Below are positions 11,805-11,809 of a stretch of DNA of 11,809 bases, piece after piece. How positions within the stretch are numbered: the stretch's first letter is position 1; every line of letters begins with the position of its first letter. The translations under genes and the position numbers were made by a program. Under the pieces are notes generated by a model. The model had not been told where the DNA came from and did no database searches. It worked only from the letters and a program-made list of their open reading frames with translations. Source of the DNA: an uncultured Eubacterium sp. (GTDB lineage: Bacteria > Bacillota > Clostridia > Lachnospirales > Lachnospiraceae). The stretch lies in the NCBI RefSeq assembly GCF_934295145.1, contig NZ_CAKRAS010000076.1, forward strand, positions 1-11,809. The letters are read 5' to 3'.

Positions 11805-11809
11805 GAAGA

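Noticed and set aside
11743..11809. T-box or other riboswitch ahead of the right-edge terminator
   Set aside because: I could not find a T-box element (AGGGTGGNACCGCG type) or any other known aptamer core in 11590-11742; only the terminator itself is secure.
1..11809. tRNA or rRNA genes
   Set aside because: I saw no cloverleaf with the TTC-A-A loop and CCA-type acceptor, and no rRNA-like conserved blocks, in the non-coding stretches.

Overview
The window looks like chromosomal DNA of a gut Lachnospiraceae (Clostridia). The evidence is the overall AT-rich composition, strong AGGAGG-type ribosome binding sites, canonical sigma-A promoters with 17-bp spacers, and a pyruvate phosphate dikinase whose layout and catalytic residues match the Clostridium symbiosum type. 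I cannot name a species from this sequence alone.

Left part (1-6450), ordinary core metabolism, all on the minus strand: an edge-truncated start of an unknown gene behind a promoter that is followed at once by a terminator-like hairpin; a short-chain dehydrogenase with an unusual cofactor loop; an AGCS-type sodium/amino-acid symporter; a GntR/FCD (FadR-like) regulator; and ppdK, pyruvate phosphate dikinase. Each of the four main genes appears to have its own promoter. A 17-bp perfect inverted repeat sits over the -10 and start of the regulator promoter, probably acting as autoregulatory operator and/or the ppdK terminator. Co-regulation of symporter, SDR and ppdK by this regulator is plausible but unproven.

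Middle part (about 6630-10275), a clearly more GC-rich island on the minus strand: a truncated DUF3592-like membrane protein, a 64-residue two-helix membrane protein, a probably frameshifted mini-gene, a DUF3137 membrane protein, two lipoproteins sharing a signal-peptide style, a DUF2442 protein and the C-terminal piece of an unidentified protein. Both ends of the island fall in broken genes, and no recombinase is visible inside. It looks like DNA acquired from a higher-GC relative.

Right part (about 10280-11809), AT-rich accessory DNA: the N-terminal part of a gene fused out of frame to the island, a Cys-rich zinc-ribbon remnant without a start codon, a helical hypothetical protein with a possibly damaged start, and a compact locus that reads as a complete type I toxin-antitoxin system. 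This locus has a 28-residue hydrophobic toxin, a LexA-like box in the toxin promoter, a strong convergent antisense RNA promoter, a shared hairpin at the toxin stop codon, and a long-range 5'/3' pairing in the toxin mRNA. Beside it is a 52-residue protein gene whose 3' end is repeated, truncated, at the left edge of the island (28 identical bases). The SOS-linked toxin/antisense locus is the most interesting item in the window.
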